NCBI GenBank assembly: GCA_964489215.1
Contig: CAZAYB010000002.1
Location: 1-34,603 of the forward strand
Length of the DNA stretch: 34,603 nucleotides
DNA from: CAZAYB01 sp964489215
Lineage (GTDB): Bacteria; Planctomycetota; Phycisphaerae; Sedimentisphaerales; Anaerohalosphaeraceae
Direction of reading: 5' to 3'
Within the stretch, counting starts at the first letter, position 1. Every line of letters begins with the position of its first letter. This document shows, one piece after another, positions 16,083 to 25,246 of the stretch. The notes beneath the pieces were generated by a model. That model was not told where the DNA came from and searched no databases. It saw only the letters and a program-made list of their open reading frames with translations. A program made the translations under genes and the position numbers.

Positions 16083-18167
16083 TCATGCCACGTCCACCAG
16101 GCTGAGTTTATCGCTGAATTTGTGCAAAAGGGCGTTTCGGATGTTCTTATGGGCAGGATCTGTGAGCAGAGGGTCGGTATTTACCACTTCAAAGGCGTCC
16201 CTTCTTGCCATTGTAAGCAGTTTGTAATCTGCAACGATGTCGGCTATTTTAAGGTCTGGCATACCGTGCTGTCGCGGGCTGAACAGCTCGCCTGGACCTC
16301 GCAGTGCAAGGTCATGTTCTGCAATTTCAAATCCGTCGTTTGTGCGGGTCATTACGTTTAGCCTGCTTTGGGCAGGGTCGGTTTGGCTTTCACTGAACAG
16401 CAGGCAGTATGATTTGTTCTGGCCTCTGCCGATTCTTCCGCGAAGCTGGTGCAGCTGTGCCAGTCCGAACCGGTCTGCGTGTTCGATTACCATCATTGTC
16501 GCGTTTGGTACGTCAACACCTACCTCAATGACTACCGTTGAGACCAGTATATTAATTTTACCGTTTCTAAAGTCGGCCATTATTTTCTGTTTATCTTTGC
16601 CAGTCATTTTTCCGTGCAGGAGTCCGACGTTGAATTCGGCGAATACGCTTTGACTTAGCCTTTTGTGCTCGCTTGCAGCGTCTTTTATATCGCTGTCTTC
16701 GTCGATGTTCTCTATCCGCGGATATACGAAGTAGGCCTGTTTGCCTGTCTTTAGCCTTTTTCGTATAAATTCCATTGCCGCTGCGGTATCTTCCGGCCTT
16801 ACCCATCTTGTTATAACTTCACCTCTGCCTGGGGGACATTGGTTTATTACCGAGACGTCCAGGTCGCCGAAAGCGGTCATCGCAAGTGTACGCGGTATCG
16901 GGGTGGCAGTCATTACAAGGCAGTGGGGACTGTTTTTCTTTTTCAGGCTGGCGCGCTGATGAACGCCGAACTTGTGCTGTTCGTCGATTATTATAACGCC
17001 CAGTTTCGCAAACTCTATATCGTCCTGTATCAAAGCGTGTGTACCGACGACAATGTCGATACTGCCTTTTACGATTTGCTCGAGAAGCTTAGTTCTGTCG
17101 CTTTTTTTCATTTTGCCGGTTAACATTGCCATACGCACGCCGCTGTTTTTAAGGAACCTTTCGAGGCTGACCATGTGCTGAGCGGCGAGTATCTCGGTAG
17201 GTGCCATAACCGCAGCCTGAGTTTTGTTTGCGACCGCCAAAAGAGCGGCGTACAGTGCCACTACTGTTTTACCGGAACCGACGTCGCCCTGCAGGAGCCT
17301 GTTCATAGGTGTAGTTGTGGACATGTCCTTTACAATCTCGGCGATAACGTTGTCCTGGTCGGCGGTGAGCATAAACGGAAACCGCCTTCGGATGTGCGTG
17401 TCAATCTTTTCGGTGAGTGTCATGGCAGGGGCGCAAAGCATGTTTTTAACCTGGTACCGCTTAAGAGCAAGGCCAAGCTGCATAATGAACAGCTCATCGT
17501 ATTTGAGCTTTCGCTTTGCGGCGTTTATGTCGTCTTCGCCGGCGGGGTTGTGGATAAGCTTAAACGCTTTGGGCCTTTTTATAAGGTCTCGCTGACGGAG
17601 ATAATCTTCGCTGAAGTACTCGTTGACCAGCGAATCTGTATGCTTTATCAGCGGTTTTATTATCCGTCTTATCTGCAGACTGCTCAGCTTGCCGGACGCA
17701 GGGTAGACTGGTCCTGATAAATCGTCCGCATTGTTGTTATCTTCATCACCGGCGATGATAAACCGGGGGTTGGTAAGCTGTTTCTGGTATTTGTATTCTG
17801 TAACTTTGCCTGTTGCGATTATGCAGTCTCCGGGCTTTATCATCTTTCGAAGGTATCCGCCGTGGAACCATACTATTTTGCACAGGGCGGTTGTGTCTGC
17901 GACGAGTGCCTCGAATATGGGCGGTCTTTTTCGGCTGAAATAATCGGTGGATTCGACAACAGCGACGATGGTAACTTCGGTGCCTCTGCGTATTCGGTTT
18001 ATGTTTACAGGTTCAGGGGCAAAGCTGTAGCTTCGGGGATAATGTTCCAGCAGATCGGCGACTGTCTCAACACCCATTTTCGCAAATACCTTCGCCTTGG
18101 CAGGACCTACGCCTTTTAGATACTGTACCTGCATATCAGGCTGTGGGCATTTGTGCTCTGAGGTCAT
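16083..18167 (-). CDS. recG: ATP-dependent DNA helicase RecG
   Basis: RecG reverses stalled replication forks and migrates Holliday junctions. The 694-residue product has an N-terminal helix-hairpin-helix-like LKGVGPAKAKVF, a wedge OB-fold at about 50-130 (TEVTIVAVVESTDYFSRKRP), Walker A GDVGSGKT, a DEQH box in IIIDEQHKFGVHQR, motif III TATPIPRTLAM and motif VI QLRGRIGRG. I chose ATG 18167, which starts MTSEHKC and overlaps the upstream pcm stop as ATGA. A longer frame from 18215 would overlap pcm by 52 bases without any gain in family match. The pairing with pcm therefore looks translationally coupled. Confidence 0.96.
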   Translation of the reverse strand: MTSEHKCPQPDMQVQYLKGVGPAKAKVFAKMGVETVADLLEHYPRSYSFAPEPVNINRIRRGTEVTIVAVVESTDYFSRKRPPIFEALVADTTALCKIVWFHGGYLRKMIKPGDCIIATGKVTEYKYQKQLTNPRFIIAGDEDNNNADDLSGPVYPASGKLSSLQIRRIIKPLIKHTDSLVNEYFSEDYLRQRDLIKRPKAFKLIHNPAGEDDINAAKRKLKYDELFIMQLGLALKRYQVKNMLCAPAMTLTEKIDTHIRRRFPFMLTADQDNVIAEIVKDMSTTTPMNRLLQGDVGSGKTVVALYAALLAVANKTQAAVMAPTEILAAQHMVSLERFLKNSGVRMAMLTGKMKKSDRTKLLEQIVKGSIDIVVGTHALIQDDIEFAKLGVIIIDEQHKFGVHQRASLKKKNSPHCLVMTATPIPRTLAMTAFGDLDVSVINQCPPGRGEVITRWVRPEDTAAAMEFIRKRLKTGKQAYFVYPRIENIDEDSDIKDAASEHKRLSQSVFAEFNVGLLHGKMTGKDKQKIMADFRNGKINILVSTVVIEVGVDVPNATMMVIEHADRFGLAQLHQLRGRIGRGQNKSYCLLFSESQTDPAQSRLNVMTRTNDGFEIAEHDLALRGPGELFSPRQHGMPDLKIADIVADYKLLTMARRDAFEVVNTDPLLTDPAHKNIRNALLHKFSDKLSLVDVA

Positions 18168-18832
18168 TGCTGTTCTCCAAACCCTTCGTCTCCGATGAGG
18201 CTGACGAATCTGCATCCGCAGATATGCTTTTGGATGAGTTTTCCTTCTTGCTTTTGGAACTGTATTAGATTCTGGCTTGTCCTAAGGCCGATCGGTGCGA
18301 TGATGATGCCGTCTTCGCTGAGCTGTTCGTTTATCGGCTTTGGCAGTTTTGGTGCCGCGGCGGTAATGATTATACGGTCGAATTGTATATTGCCGGGCCA
18401 GCCTTTAGTGCCGTCGCCTATGCAGAACTCAACGTTATCGATGCCGAGGTTTGCAAGATTTGCCTGGGCAGTTTCTGCAAGCTGATTGTGCCGTTCGATG
18501 GTATATACCCGCCTTGTCAGCTTTGCCAGCACAGCTGTCTGATAGCCGCAGCCGGTTCCCAGTTCCAGCGCCTCACAATTGGGTCCTGGTTTTAGCTTCT
18601 CGGTCATCAGGGCAACGATATAAGGCTGACTTATCGTCTGGCCCATTCCTATAGGTGCAGGTGAATCTTCGTATGCCCTGTGCTGGTATTTCGGTGCCAT
18701 AAACGCCTCACGCGGTATCTGTGCCATTGTTTCCAGCACCCGTTGGTCGGTTATTCCCCGCCTTTTGAGCTGGTCTTCAACCATCCGCTGGCGCTGGTAG
18801 GCGAACCTTTCATTTTCGTTAAAAGTAACCAT
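18164..18832 (-). CDS. pcm: Protein-L-isoaspartate O-methyltransferase
   Basis: Pcm methylates L-isoaspartyl residues in aged proteins with S-adenosylmethionine, starting their repair. The 222-residue protein matches the family length. Visible motifs are the N-terminal MVEDQLKRRGI, the substrate loop GMGQTISQPYIVALM, SAM motif I LELGTGCGYQTAVLAKL, VYTIERH (motif post-I) and DRIIITAAAPKLP (motif II). AAAGG lies directly before the ATG. It opens the run pcm-recG-trkH-trkA-HAD, and the AT-rich region upstream should hold the promoter, although I could not pick a convincing -35/-10 pair. Confidence 0.95.
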   Translation of the reverse strand: MVTFNENERFAYQRQRMVEDQLKRRGITDQRVLETMAQIPREAFMAPKYQHRAYEDSPAPIGMGQTISQPYIVALMTEKLKPGPNCEALELGTGCGYQTAVLAKLTRRVYTIERHNQLAETAQANLANLGIDNVEFCIGDGTKGWPGNIQFDRIIITAAAPKLPKPINEQLSEDGIIIAPIGLRTSQNLIQFQKQEGKLIQKHICGCRFVSLIGDEGFGEQQ

Positions 18833-19165
18833 TTTACCTTTGCTTATAAAAAAGATGCGACTGTAATATAATTAACGACTTATTTATTACTAAAAAATGC
18901 TTTACTGGTCATTCTGCGATTTCATCATAATCGGTCCTTTTACATAAGTGAACCCATAAGCTTTATATACAGTTAAACAATAAAAGAGAATTATTTCAAA
19001 TAAAAATGGATTAACTCTCAGAAAGTTGGTTGGCAAAGGTTCTGCAGACTCGGCGAATTGGTTTTGCCGGGGGTGTTATCCCGGCGATTGCGCATTGGTA
19101 TTGGTAATGGTCCGGGCCAGAGCTGCGAAAGCTGTCTAAAGCGCAAAACAAGGCAGCTGATACAT
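18833..19165. other. 333-bp intergenic region with AT-rich left part and GC-rich right part
   Basis: No credible gene is seen. The left part (to about 19010) is AT-rich and upstream of pcm. The right part (about 19020-19150) is clearly richer in G+C and contains an inverted repeat, GCCGGG (19066-19071) with CCCGGC (19080-19085) around an 8-base loop. No T-run follows the hairpin on either strand, so it is not a standard terminator, although it lies downstream of the kelch-symporter gene. This region marks the boundary between the sialic acid locus and the housekeeping genes. Confidence 0.6.
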
Positions 19166-21931
19166 TTACCTGAATGATAAAGGAAAATCTACGTTGTATT
19201 CTTTACGGTTGGGAAGTATCAGGCTTAGCAGGACTCCTATAACGAAGCAGGAGAGTAATCCTGAAAGGGCAAAGACCCATACATTTACATTGGTGTTGTT
19301 TTTAATCCAGAACTGAATACCCGCACTTATGAGAAAAGCTAACAATGCGGCCGATGAACCAGTTCGCTTTGAGAATATTCCGAGCAGGAAGAGGCCTCCG
19401 AGTCCGCCGCCGAATAAACCGAGCAAACTTGAGAAATGATCCCAAAGAGATTTAATTGGCAGCTGGGCCATGATGAGGGCTAATCCGGTTCCAATCAATC
19501 CAACGATACAGGTACTTAGCCTTGCAATGAATAAAGCTTTTTTTTCAGTTTGCGCTTTGCTTAAGCGTTTGTAAAAATCTGTTGTAACCGCGGCCCCAAC
19601 GCTGTTCATGCTGCTGTCAAGGCTGCTCATCGCCGCTGCAAAAACGGCAGCAATAACCAATCCTACCAGGCCAATGGGCAATTGAGTTACGATAAAATGA
19701 GGGAATATGGCGTCGGTCTGCTGCATGGCTGGGTTCAAATCGACAGGATGAACAGTGTAAAAAACAAACAAGGCAGAACCTATTCCAAAAAAGATCATAG
19801 ATGAAGGGATGCAAATGACCGTACTGATCCATATACTTTTTGCGGCCTGTTTTTCTGTAGCAGTAGTAAGATATCTCTGAATAACGGTTTGGTCTGTTCC
19901 ATAAGAAACGATGTTTTGTGCAAACGCACCGAAGAACAGCGCTATAAATGTTGCGTCGGACAGGTCGAATCTGAAATCCCAGAAGCGAAATTTTCCTGCT
20001 GCGTCGGCAATATTAACCATTCCGTTCCAGCCGCCGGGGACATGAAAAGGTATCATGACAAGGCAGGTTATTGCACCGGTTAAAAGTATTATGACCTGTA
20101 TGACGTCCGTCCAGATAACAGCTTCCATGCCTCCCATGACGGCATAGAAAATACATAACAAGCCCATTACCAGGATGCAGATATTTATATTGATACCGGT
20201 TACGATAGAAAGCGCAATAGAAGGCAGAAACAGAACTATTCCTATTCTGCTGATTTGCATCAGCATAAATAAAATACTGCCGATTAAGCGGACAGGCAGG
20301 TTGAATCTTAATTCCAGATATTCGTAAGCAGTTGTTATGTTCAGTCTTCTATAGAAAGGCAGAAAGAAAAATACAATAAAAGGTGCTACAGCGACAATCG
20401 CGAAAACCACGTGAAAATATCGCCAATCTGCAGCAAATGTTTTAGCAGGTATTGCCATGAAAGATATGGCACTTAGCTGAGTTCCGTATATACTCAATGC
20501 AGCCGCCCACCATGGTATTCTCTGTCCTGCCTTGAAGAAATCATTTGTGTCATGCATTTTTTTGGAAAAATGCAGCCCCATTATAACAAGTAATAATAGG
20601 AACACTGCTAAGGCGGTGTAGTCAAGCCAGTGAAAAGAACCTGATATATCAATGTCACCAAACCATACTTTTGGTGTTCGAACTCCGGGTCTGATCTCAC
20701 CTGAAGGTATTATAACATCTTCAGCGTCCAAAGCAGGCCAATGAACAGCGGTACTTGTTACCGGGCTGTCATCCGGGAAGTTTCCCACTTCCACCCAGGT
20801 GTCTGTAATGGTGTGATATGCGTATATCGACCTGGAAAACCCTGCATGCTCAGCATAAGCTCTGTTAAGTTCTGCCTTGAGCTGATCGGCAGTGTCCCTG
20901 TCGTTTCTGTTTTGAGCCAGGTTGATTTGCTCTGCCAGCTTTTCAAGCTCCAGATAGACAGGCCCTTCATCACCGCCGACAACCATGATATGATTAGCTC
21001 CGCAAGCCCAGGATGTACCTGCCATGACACATATTCCATCTTTTTCGGCAGTGGAAATGTCTGATAAACGATTCCATGTTTGAGTTACAATATCGAATTT
21101 ATAAGCATCAGTTAAAGGTACTGTCGAGGCATCAGGCTGGATATTCCTTCCGCTGAAAAGATAAAAACAATTATGAACTCCGTCACTTTGACATGAGGAA
21201 ACTGACAACACCCGAGGCGGTCCAGGCCAGGAGGGTAGCGAAACCCATTTGAAGTCATCTGTACCTTTCTTTGAAAGATCGAGTACATAAAAGGATTTAG
21301 TTGCCCGTGCATTTTTAGTTTTTGACTGACCGCCTGCAATAAAAATCTTGTCGTTTGCCATCGCACCGGTCATAAAAGATAAAGGTTCAGGCAGCGAAGG
21401 AAAATCTCCTTTTTCAATTACTTTTTTTTCCGGGTCCCATTTTAATATAAAGCAATCGGCATAAACTGTCTCTGAATCAGAACCGCCGATACATATAATG
21501 CCGTTGTCTGTGGATATTGAAACTCCATAGGCAAGCGGATGATTGAGCTTAAATGTCTTATCCATCCAGGAGAAAGCTTCCTGGTTCTCACGCATGATGT
21601 AAATATCGTCATGCCAGACTTTTTTGCCCCCTTCCCAGGGCATACCATCGGGGAAATTTGCACCGCCTGCGAGAATTAAAACCCCGTTATGTTCCCCGGC
21701 AAAGGCCCCTGCGACACCAGGCTGAACTTTGTTCTGGCTGACAGGCGGTAAATCAGGCAACTGCGACCATTTGTAATAATCAGCCGCAGAGTCTTGAGCC
21801 ATGCAGGCTCCTGCAAGTAACTGTAAGAGTGTGAGAAATGCACAAATTAACAAACATATTCTCTGAAAATTTACTGTGTTTTCACTTTTGATGTTGACGT
21901 TAATCAGATTGTTGTGATAATGTTTTTTCAT
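19166..21931 (-). CDS. Kelch (NanM-like) domain fused to SSS-family sodium/solute symporter
   Basis: The 921-residue protein has a hydrophobic export signal (about 24-45), a kelch propeller at about 50-430 and a symporter domain from about 434 to the end. Kelch blades show LILAGGANFPDG (typical of NanM, the sialic acid anomerase), IICIGGSD, KIFIAGGQS and HIMVVGGDEG; a charged helical insert lies at 326-360. The symporter has about 13 hydrophobic helices and the SSS sodium-site signature AAAMSSLDSSMNSV (766-779), followed by GAAVTTDFYKR. The predicted role is mutarotation of released sialic acid outside the membrane and sodium-driven import. GAGG precedes the ATG. It is the last gene of the locus, 36 bases after a UroD-like gene. 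Confidence 0.9.
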   Translation of the reverse strand: MKKHYHNNLINVNIKSENTVNFQRICLLICAFLTLLQLLAGACMAQDSAADYYKWSQLPDLPPVSQNKVQPGVAGAFAGEHNGVLILAGGANFPDGMPWEGGKKVWHDDIYIMRENQEAFSWMDKTFKLNHPLAYGVSISTDNGIICIGGSDSETVYADCFILKWDPEKKVIEKGDFPSLPEPLSFMTGAMANDKIFIAGGQSKTKNARATKSFYVLDLSKKGTDDFKWVSLPSWPGPPRVLSVSSCQSDGVHNCFYLFSGRNIQPDASTVPLTDAYKFDIVTQTWNRLSDISTAEKDGICVMAGTSWACGANHIMVVGGDEGPVYLELEKLAEQINLAQNRNDRDTADQLKAELNRAYAEHAGFSRSIYAYHTITDTWVEVGNFPDDSPVTSTAVHWPALDAEDVIIPSGEIRPGVRTPKVWFGDIDISGSFHWLDYTALAVFLLLLVIMGLHFSKKMHDTNDFFKAGQRIPWWAAALSIYGTQLSAISFMAIPAKTFAADWRYFHVVFAIVAVAPFIVFFFLPFYRRLNITTAYEYLELRFNLPVRLIGSILFMLMQISRIGIVLFLPSIALSIVTGININICILVMGLLCIFYAVMGGMEAVIWTDVIQVIILLTGAITCLVMIPFHVPGGWNGMVNIADAAGKFRFWDFRFDLSDATFIALFFGAFAQNIVSYGTDQTVIQRYLTTATEKQAAKSIWISTVICIPSSMIFFGIGSALFVFYTVHPVDLNPAMQQTDAIFPHFIVTQLPIGLVGLVIAAVFAAAMSSLDSSMNSVGAAVTTDFYKRLSKAQTEKKALFIARLSTCIVGLIGTGLALIMAQLPIKSLWDHFSSLLGLFGGGLGGLFLLGIFSKRTGSSAALLAFLISAGIQFWIKNNTNVNVWVFALSGLLSCFVIGVLLSLILPNRKEYNVDFPLSFR

Positions 21932-21967
21932 GCCGACCTCTTAGTATTAGATTTCTTTTATTTTTCA

Positions 21968-22993
21968 TTAGTCAAAATTGTATTCAACAGCTTTGCACAT
22001 TTCGTCCATTACTGCAATAACGTTTTCGACAGGCGTTTCCTGCCTGAGGGGCTTGGCGGTTTCAAGCAAATAGCCGCCGTTCCTGCTCAGGATTCGTACT
22101 GCGTTTCTTACTTCCTCACGTGCCTCTTGAGGTGTTCCAAAAGGAATCGCCCGCTGTGTGCTGATACCACCTCTGAACGTAAGGTCTTTTCCGTACTCAT
22201 TTTTCATTTTGACAATATCCATCGCCTCGGGCTGGAGCGGGTGAAATATCTGAAGACCGATATCGACATAATCGCTCATCAGTTCGGTATTATCACCGCA
22301 AGAATGCTGGCCGACCACTTTGCCTGCCAGGCGTACTTTTTCATAAAGTTTCTTATAGCGTGGTTTGAAAAATTTAAGATAAATATCTCTGCTTATCATC
22401 AAGCCTTTCTGTCCTCCGAAATCATCACCAAAAGTCACACATTCTATAGGCAGTTTGAGTACTTTATCAAGTGCTGCCATATGCATTTCCATCAGCGAGT
22501 CTAAAGCACCGGCTACAAATTCAGGATTCAAGACATAATCCATATAAGTTTGTTCCAATCCTCTCAGACTCCATAACCGTTCTCCGAATGAACTTGTGAA
22601 CTGGTAAAAGATAAATTTATCCGGGTTGTTTTTTCTTGTTTGCATTATTCGGTCGATTTCAGTTTGAGGGACAAGGTCGATGAAGGGGATTTTTTTTACA
22701 TCTGGTTCAGCCAGCATCGGCTGACCCATTATGTATCCACCCTGGTCGTGCCACTTCCATTGGCATCCGAACATATCCGTGCATCCCTGTTTTGTTTTTC
22801 TGTAGTCGATAGGCCATAAAAGCCTTATGATATCATCTTTGGGGCAGTTCCACGAATTTCTGGGCCCGATCTCTTTTTCGAGTATATTTTTATAAAAGTC
22901 CTCGACATAAAGCGTGAAAGGGATTTTGTCAGGCTGCTGGTGATTTATAGCCGTCAGAGTTCTCTGCTTTGAGGTTGTCGCAACTTTTGTCAT
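21968..22993 (-). CDS. UroD/MtaA-superfamily protein (paralogue 1 of 4)
   Basis: The 341-residue protein has the (alpha/beta)8 UroD-like pattern: RTLTAINHQQPDKIPF at the start, FGDDFGGQKGLMIS (Asp190/Asp191) and QHSCGDNTELMSDYVDIG with His230 and Cys232. His-x-Cys is the zinc motif of methylcobamide:thiol methyltransferases (MtaA/MtbA). The third ligand, a Cys in MtaA, appears replaced: the matching segment reads LLETAKPLRQETP. The arginine-rich MRQAGR substrate motif of true uroporphyrinogen decarboxylase is absent, so heme synthesis is unlikely. It sits between another UroD-like gene (21 bases upstream) and the kelch-symporter gene. The reaction is unknown. Confidence 0.85.
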   Translation of the reverse strand: MTKVATTSKQRTLTAINHQQPDKIPFTLYVEDFYKNILEKEIGPRNSWNCPKDDIIRLLWPIDYRKTKQGCTDMFGCQWKWHDQGGYIMGQPMLAEPDVKKIPFIDLVPQTEIDRIMQTRKNNPDKFIFYQFTSSFGERLWSLRGLEQTYMDYVLNPEFVAGALDSLMEMHMAALDKVLKLPIECVTFGDDFGGQKGLMISRDIYLKFFKPRYKKLYEKVRLAGKVVGQHSCGDNTELMSDYVDIGLQIFHPLQPEAMDIVKMKNEYGKDLTFRGGISTQRAIPFGTPQEAREEVRNAVRILSRNGGYLLETAKPLRQETPVENVIAVMDEMCKAVEYNFD

Positions 22994-23014
22994 TACAAAT
23001 AAGCCTTTCTTATT

Positions 23015-24097
23015 TTAATTATTAACCCTTGATATTTCCGTCTGGTAGAGCGCAAGGATATTCTCTGTCGGCACATCATTTTGAAGCACGTGAGACGGCG
23101 CCAGTATGAATCCTCCTCCCTTACCGAGTATTTTAACCATTTTATCTGCGGTATTTATTATCTCATCGACACTTCCGCAGGGAAGCAGCTGCTGTGTATC
23201 AATAGAGCCATGAAAGCATAATTTTGTTCCGAATTTTCGTTTCAGGTATTCCGGTTCCATTTCGGCAGCTGTTACCTGTATTGGATCGAGTATATCTATA
23301 CCGGCTTGTATCAGCGGTTCTATCAGGGCGGTGATGGAGCCGCAGGAGTGGAACATAACTTTGACATTGTGACTGTGGGCCATTTCAGTGATTTTTTTCA
23401 GTCTTGGCGAACAAAACCTGGCAAAAAGACCCGGACTGATCAGGAGCCTGTCCTGCATTCCGAGATCATCTGCAATTCGAAGTATATCGATAACGCCTTT
23501 ACATGCAGAAAACATCCGGTCAAAATAGTCAATGTAAAAATCAGTGAACCTGTCAAGTATAAAGTCTGCCATTTCCGGATTAAGCACCAAGTCCATCAAA
23601 AGCCTGTCAAGGCTGCGCAAAAATGACGGGTGCTGCCATATACTTGCTCCGGATGCCATGACGGCAAGATCGTTCCAGCAGGTCAGCCTTTCCTTCATAT
23701 CTGAAAAATCGAACCAGTCAGCTTTCGGCCAATTGTATTTGGAAAGGTCTTCAATGCTTGAGGCTTGTTTAAGGACAAACTCGCAGAACATTTTTTCCGG
23801 TCCGGTTGCGGTCTGCTTTATTTTGGTACGCCAGCCCCAGAAGTTTTCAGTCACTCCTTTGCCTAAATTGCGCTCAAATGGAACCGGTCCTTTATAAGCC
23901 GGGTCAATCACTCCGCGGATATCAACTATATCACTTTTAAGGAAGCAAACCAGGTCGCGGTAGGAATTGAGACCGAGGTCGCTTTTCAGTCGCTGAATTA
24001 CGGTTTCATTGGCGGAAAAGTCCATTGGTACCCGATCAGGTTCTTGAAGCTCAATTGCACACATTACCCTTTCTTTTGAATTCATGGAATCAGGCAT
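23015..24097 (-). CDS. UroD/MtaA-superfamily protein (paralogue 2 of 4)
   Basis: I chose the ATG at 24097 over an in-frame GTG five codons upstream; either start overlaps the preceding gene, this one by 8 bases. The 360-residue product begins NSKERVMCAIELQEPDRVPM, typical of MtaA-like proteins. It carries IADDLGMQDRLLISP (Asp210/Asp211), VMFHSCGSITALIEP (His250, Cys252) and, near the C-terminus, FILAPSHVLQNDVPTENI, where His336 occupies the place of the third metal ligand. Of the four paralogues it is closest to the usual annotated 'uroporphyrinogen decarboxylase family' proteins of anaerobes. A methyl- or other one-carbon transfer role is possible but unproven. Confidence 0.86.
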   Translation of the reverse strand: MPDSMNSKERVMCAIELQEPDRVPMDFSANETVIQRLKSDLGLNSYRDLVCFLKSDIVDIRGVIDPAYKGPVPFERNLGKGVTENFWGWRTKIKQTATGPEKMFCEFVLKQASSIEDLSKYNWPKADWFDFSDMKERLTCWNDLAVMASGASIWQHPSFLRSLDRLLMDLVLNPEMADFILDRFTDFYIDYFDRMFSACKGVIDILRIADDLGMQDRLLISPGLFARFCSPRLKKITEMAHSHNVKVMFHSCGSITALIEPLIQAGIDILDPIQVTAAEMEPEYLKRKFGTKLCFHGSIDTQQLLPCGSVDEIINTADKMVKILGKGGGFILAPSHVLQNDVPTENILALYQTEISRVNN

Positions 24098-25223
24098 ACT
24101 GTTTTCTCGCACATTCTTTGTATTGAGCTATAACGCTGCGGGCATGTTCGAAAGTTTCTGCCCTGAACAGCAGTGAAAGGCCCGTTGGTAATTTGCTGCA
24201 GATTTCGGCATTTACCAGTTCGGCTTCGCGGACCGCTATCCGGATAAGTGGAATGTTTTTTTGCGATGCCAGATTATAGACCTTCTTACAGTCATTAAGC
24301 TCAGACTGTCCGAAGTCAAAACAACTTATTGAATTTACATTAAGGAATTCTTCGATAATACCGTCCACGTTTCCGCATGAATGAATCCCGCCGTTGAAAG
24401 CCTTTAATATTTTTTCGTCATACGGGGCTAACATGTCGCGATACATTTGCGGGCTGACCATGGTTGAAGTGTCATTGCGTAACAAGACACCGCCTTTTAT
24501 GACAAAACCGTGCTGATGAGAAAATCCGTCAATCCTTTCTTTTATAAACCGGCTCAAGTATTCGATAAGACATGTCTGTGCCTCAGTTATCACCGCCATT
24601 GCTTTATGAAACAAATCTTTTTGAGAGTACATTTCAATAAAGGTATCGCTTCCTCTTAGAAGTTCGAGATTGTCAAAAGGGCCCTGCAGATCTGGCAAAG
24701 TAATATTTGTTACCGATTCCAACGATGGATAACTTTTAAGAATGTCACTGAAAATATTATATCTGTCAACCACACGCTGGATAATTCCCTTTTCAAAATC
24801 CTCTACAGGTGTGTTAAGTATTTCATCATAACTTACTTTAGAGTCGGTATGTCTTACCCATGGAGGATTATTATCCTTCTGCTCAATTGCGGCCCCGAAC
24901 ATAGAAGCGATAACGACACAGCCGAAATCCGCCCGGATACTGAAAGGAAGGTCGTCGCCGAGTTCAAGGCTGAGTAAGGGACTTTGGTCAAATGTATTTA
25001 CAAACTGATTAAAGAGCATTTTTTCAGGATGGTCAAAAATTTCACCGTGCGGAAATGGAACAAATTTTTCATTTTGCGGAAATGGAAACGATGCGATCAC
25101 AGGAAGCCTTGCAACTTTATCGAAATTCAGTGCCCTTTGGTGCAGTGATTCCCTGTGTTCGATTTTTTTCAAATCAATATTATCTTCAAGATATTCAAGT
25201 AATTGTTTAAGCTTTTGCAGCAT
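24090..25223 (-). CDS. Divergent UroD-like protein (paralogue 3 of 4)
   Basis: The 377-residue protein is the most divergent of the set. It has a helical N-terminus (LKQLLEYLEDNIDLKK), a distinct RLPVIASFPFPQNEKF opening strand, and GGIHSCGNVDGIIEEF with His281 and Cys283 as the conserved metal-site pair. The C-terminal loop that usually carries the third ligand is replaced by LLFRAETFEHARS, with no obvious Cys or His in the same position. The stop overlaps the next UroD-like gene by 8 bases and 23 bases separate it from the one upstream, so the genes are surely co-expressed. I call the superfamily, not the function. Confidence 0.78.
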   Translation of the reverse strand: MLQKLKQLLEYLEDNIDLKKIEHRESLHQRALNFDKVARLPVIASFPFPQNEKFVPFPHGEIFDHPEKMLFNQFVNTFDQSPLLSLELGDDLPFSIRADFGCVVIASMFGAAIEQKDNNPPWVRHTDSKVSYDEILNTPVEDFEKGIIQRVVDRYNIFSDILKSYPSLESVTNITLPDLQGPFDNLELLRGSDTFIEMYSQKDLFHKAMAVITEAQTCLIEYLSRFIKERIDGFSHQHGFVIKGGVLLRNDTSTMVSPQMYRDMLAPYDEKILKAFNGGIHSCGNVDGIIEEFLNVNSISCFDFGQSELNDCKKVYNLASQKNIPLIRIAVREAELVNAEICSKLPTGLSLLFRAETFEHARSVIAQYKECARKQYA

Positions 25224-25246
25224 GGACTTTCTCGAAATAACAAATC

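Noticed and set aside
16237..17717. Several plus-strand frames of 120-180 codons
   Set aside because: All lie antisense to recG helicase motifs and have no ribosome binding sites or family signatures.
19064..19087. Intrinsic terminator of the kelch-symporter gene
   Set aside because: The stem is fair but neither strand has a T-run after it, and it lies about 80 bases past the stop.
19010..19110. Short plus-strand ORF reading GFAGGVIPAIAHWYW
   Set aside because: A stop directly precedes the open stretch, it has no start with a ribosome binding site, and it is about 30 codons long.
23015..24112. GTG start at 24112 for UroD-like paralogue 2
   Set aside because: It lies deeper inside the upstream gene and adds only five residues; the ATG at 24097 is more likely.
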